In this document: positions 14,242 through 14,376 of the stretch, one piece after another | Position numbering within the stretch: position 1 is the first letter of the stretch | How the letters are laid out: every line of letters starts with the position of its first letter | Source of the DNA: an uncultured Oribacterium sp. | Lineage (GTDB): Bacteria > Bacillota > Clostridia > Lachnospirales > Lachnospiraceae | DNA length: 14,376 bases | NCBI GenBank assembly: GCA_938030845.1 | Contig: CALHIC010000189.1 | Coordinates: 1-14,376, forward strand | Direction of reading: 5' to 3' | The notes under the pieces: generated by a model | The model's database searches: none | The model's input: the letters and a program-made list of their open reading frames with translations, nothing else | Told to the model about the DNA's origin: nothing | Program-made: the position numbers and the translations under genes

Positions 14242-14376
14242 TGCATTAATAGGTCTAAAACCGGAGCACGCTCTCGCTAACTTCGCCATCGCAGGGGTAC
14301 TAAGCGAAAAACAGCATTACATTTGTTTTTCGCAAGTACCCACGGGCTCAGATTGTCCTTCTTTTAGACCTATGCA
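14242..14376. mobile_element. Imperfect palindromic element, MITE-like, at the right edge
   Basis: TAGGTCTAAAA (14250-14260) pairs perfectly with TTTTAGACCTA (14362-14372). Flanking TGCA (14242-14245 and 14373-14376) extends the ends, with four extra bases on the left. Inside, GAGC (14264-14267) faces GCTC (14346-14349). A strong inner hairpin joins GGGTACT (14295-14301) to AGTACCC (14335-14341) and GCGAAAAACA (14304-14313) to TGTTTTTCGC (14324-14333) around a ten-base loop. No ORF is visible. It could be a non-autonomous mobile element or a structured RNA. The window ends exactly at the right terminus. Bases 14198-14241 hold nothing recognisable. Confidence 0.6.

Overview
The window looks like a chromosomal segment close to the replication origin of a low-to-moderate GC Firmicute. 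It is most likely a clostridial member of the Lachnospiraceae; an Oribacterium-like genus is only a guess. The basis is the gene order rpmH-rnpA-yidD-yidC-jag-mnmE-mnmG-rsmG followed by parA-parB, strong GGAGG-type ribosome binding sites that often drive TTG starts, two exact parS sites, and a DUF4446 gene after parB. All thirteen supported genes lie on the plus strand. No rRNA, tRNA, CRISPR array or transposase gene was seen.

Layout. Bases 1-215 are a leader with a near-consensus promoter for rpmH (216-359). Three successive hairpins separate rpmH from rnpA (472-819). After a 129-base gap with a palindrome and a hairpin come yidD (949-1161), yidC (1180-2508) and jag (2529-3629). The jag-mnmE gap (3630-3948) holds a 13-bp tandem repeat, a 64-base near-perfect palindrome and an mnmE promoter. 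mnmE (3949-5319), mnmG (5332-7233) and rsmG (7230-7976) form a tight tRNA/rRNA modification operon. An EamA-family permease (7991-8947) sits between it and the partition locus. The 308-base gap before parA carries a consensus promoter abutting a parS site and six 13-bp iteron-like repeats. parA (9256-10020), parB (10186-11058) and a DUF4446 membrane protein (11059-11565) follow, then a large unrecognised membrane-anchored protein (11705-14197). The right end (14242-14376) is an imperfect palindromic, MITE-like element.

Functionally the left half couples ribosome and RNase P components to membrane protein insertion (YidD, YidC) and to the RNA-binding protein Jag. The middle encodes the MnmE-MnmG wobble-uridine modification complex and the 16S rRNA methyltransferase RsmG. 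The right half encodes ParA and ParB together with two of their own centromere sites, one inside rsmG and one at the parA promoter.

The most unusual signal is in the gaps. The 3' ends of parA and of the DUF4446 gene are each followed by in-frame tandem copies of their own tail, every copy ending in the same stop codon as the gene (42-bp units ending TAA; about 36-bp units ending TAG). With the iterons and the 13-bp repeat after jag, four of the longer gaps contain local tandem amplification.
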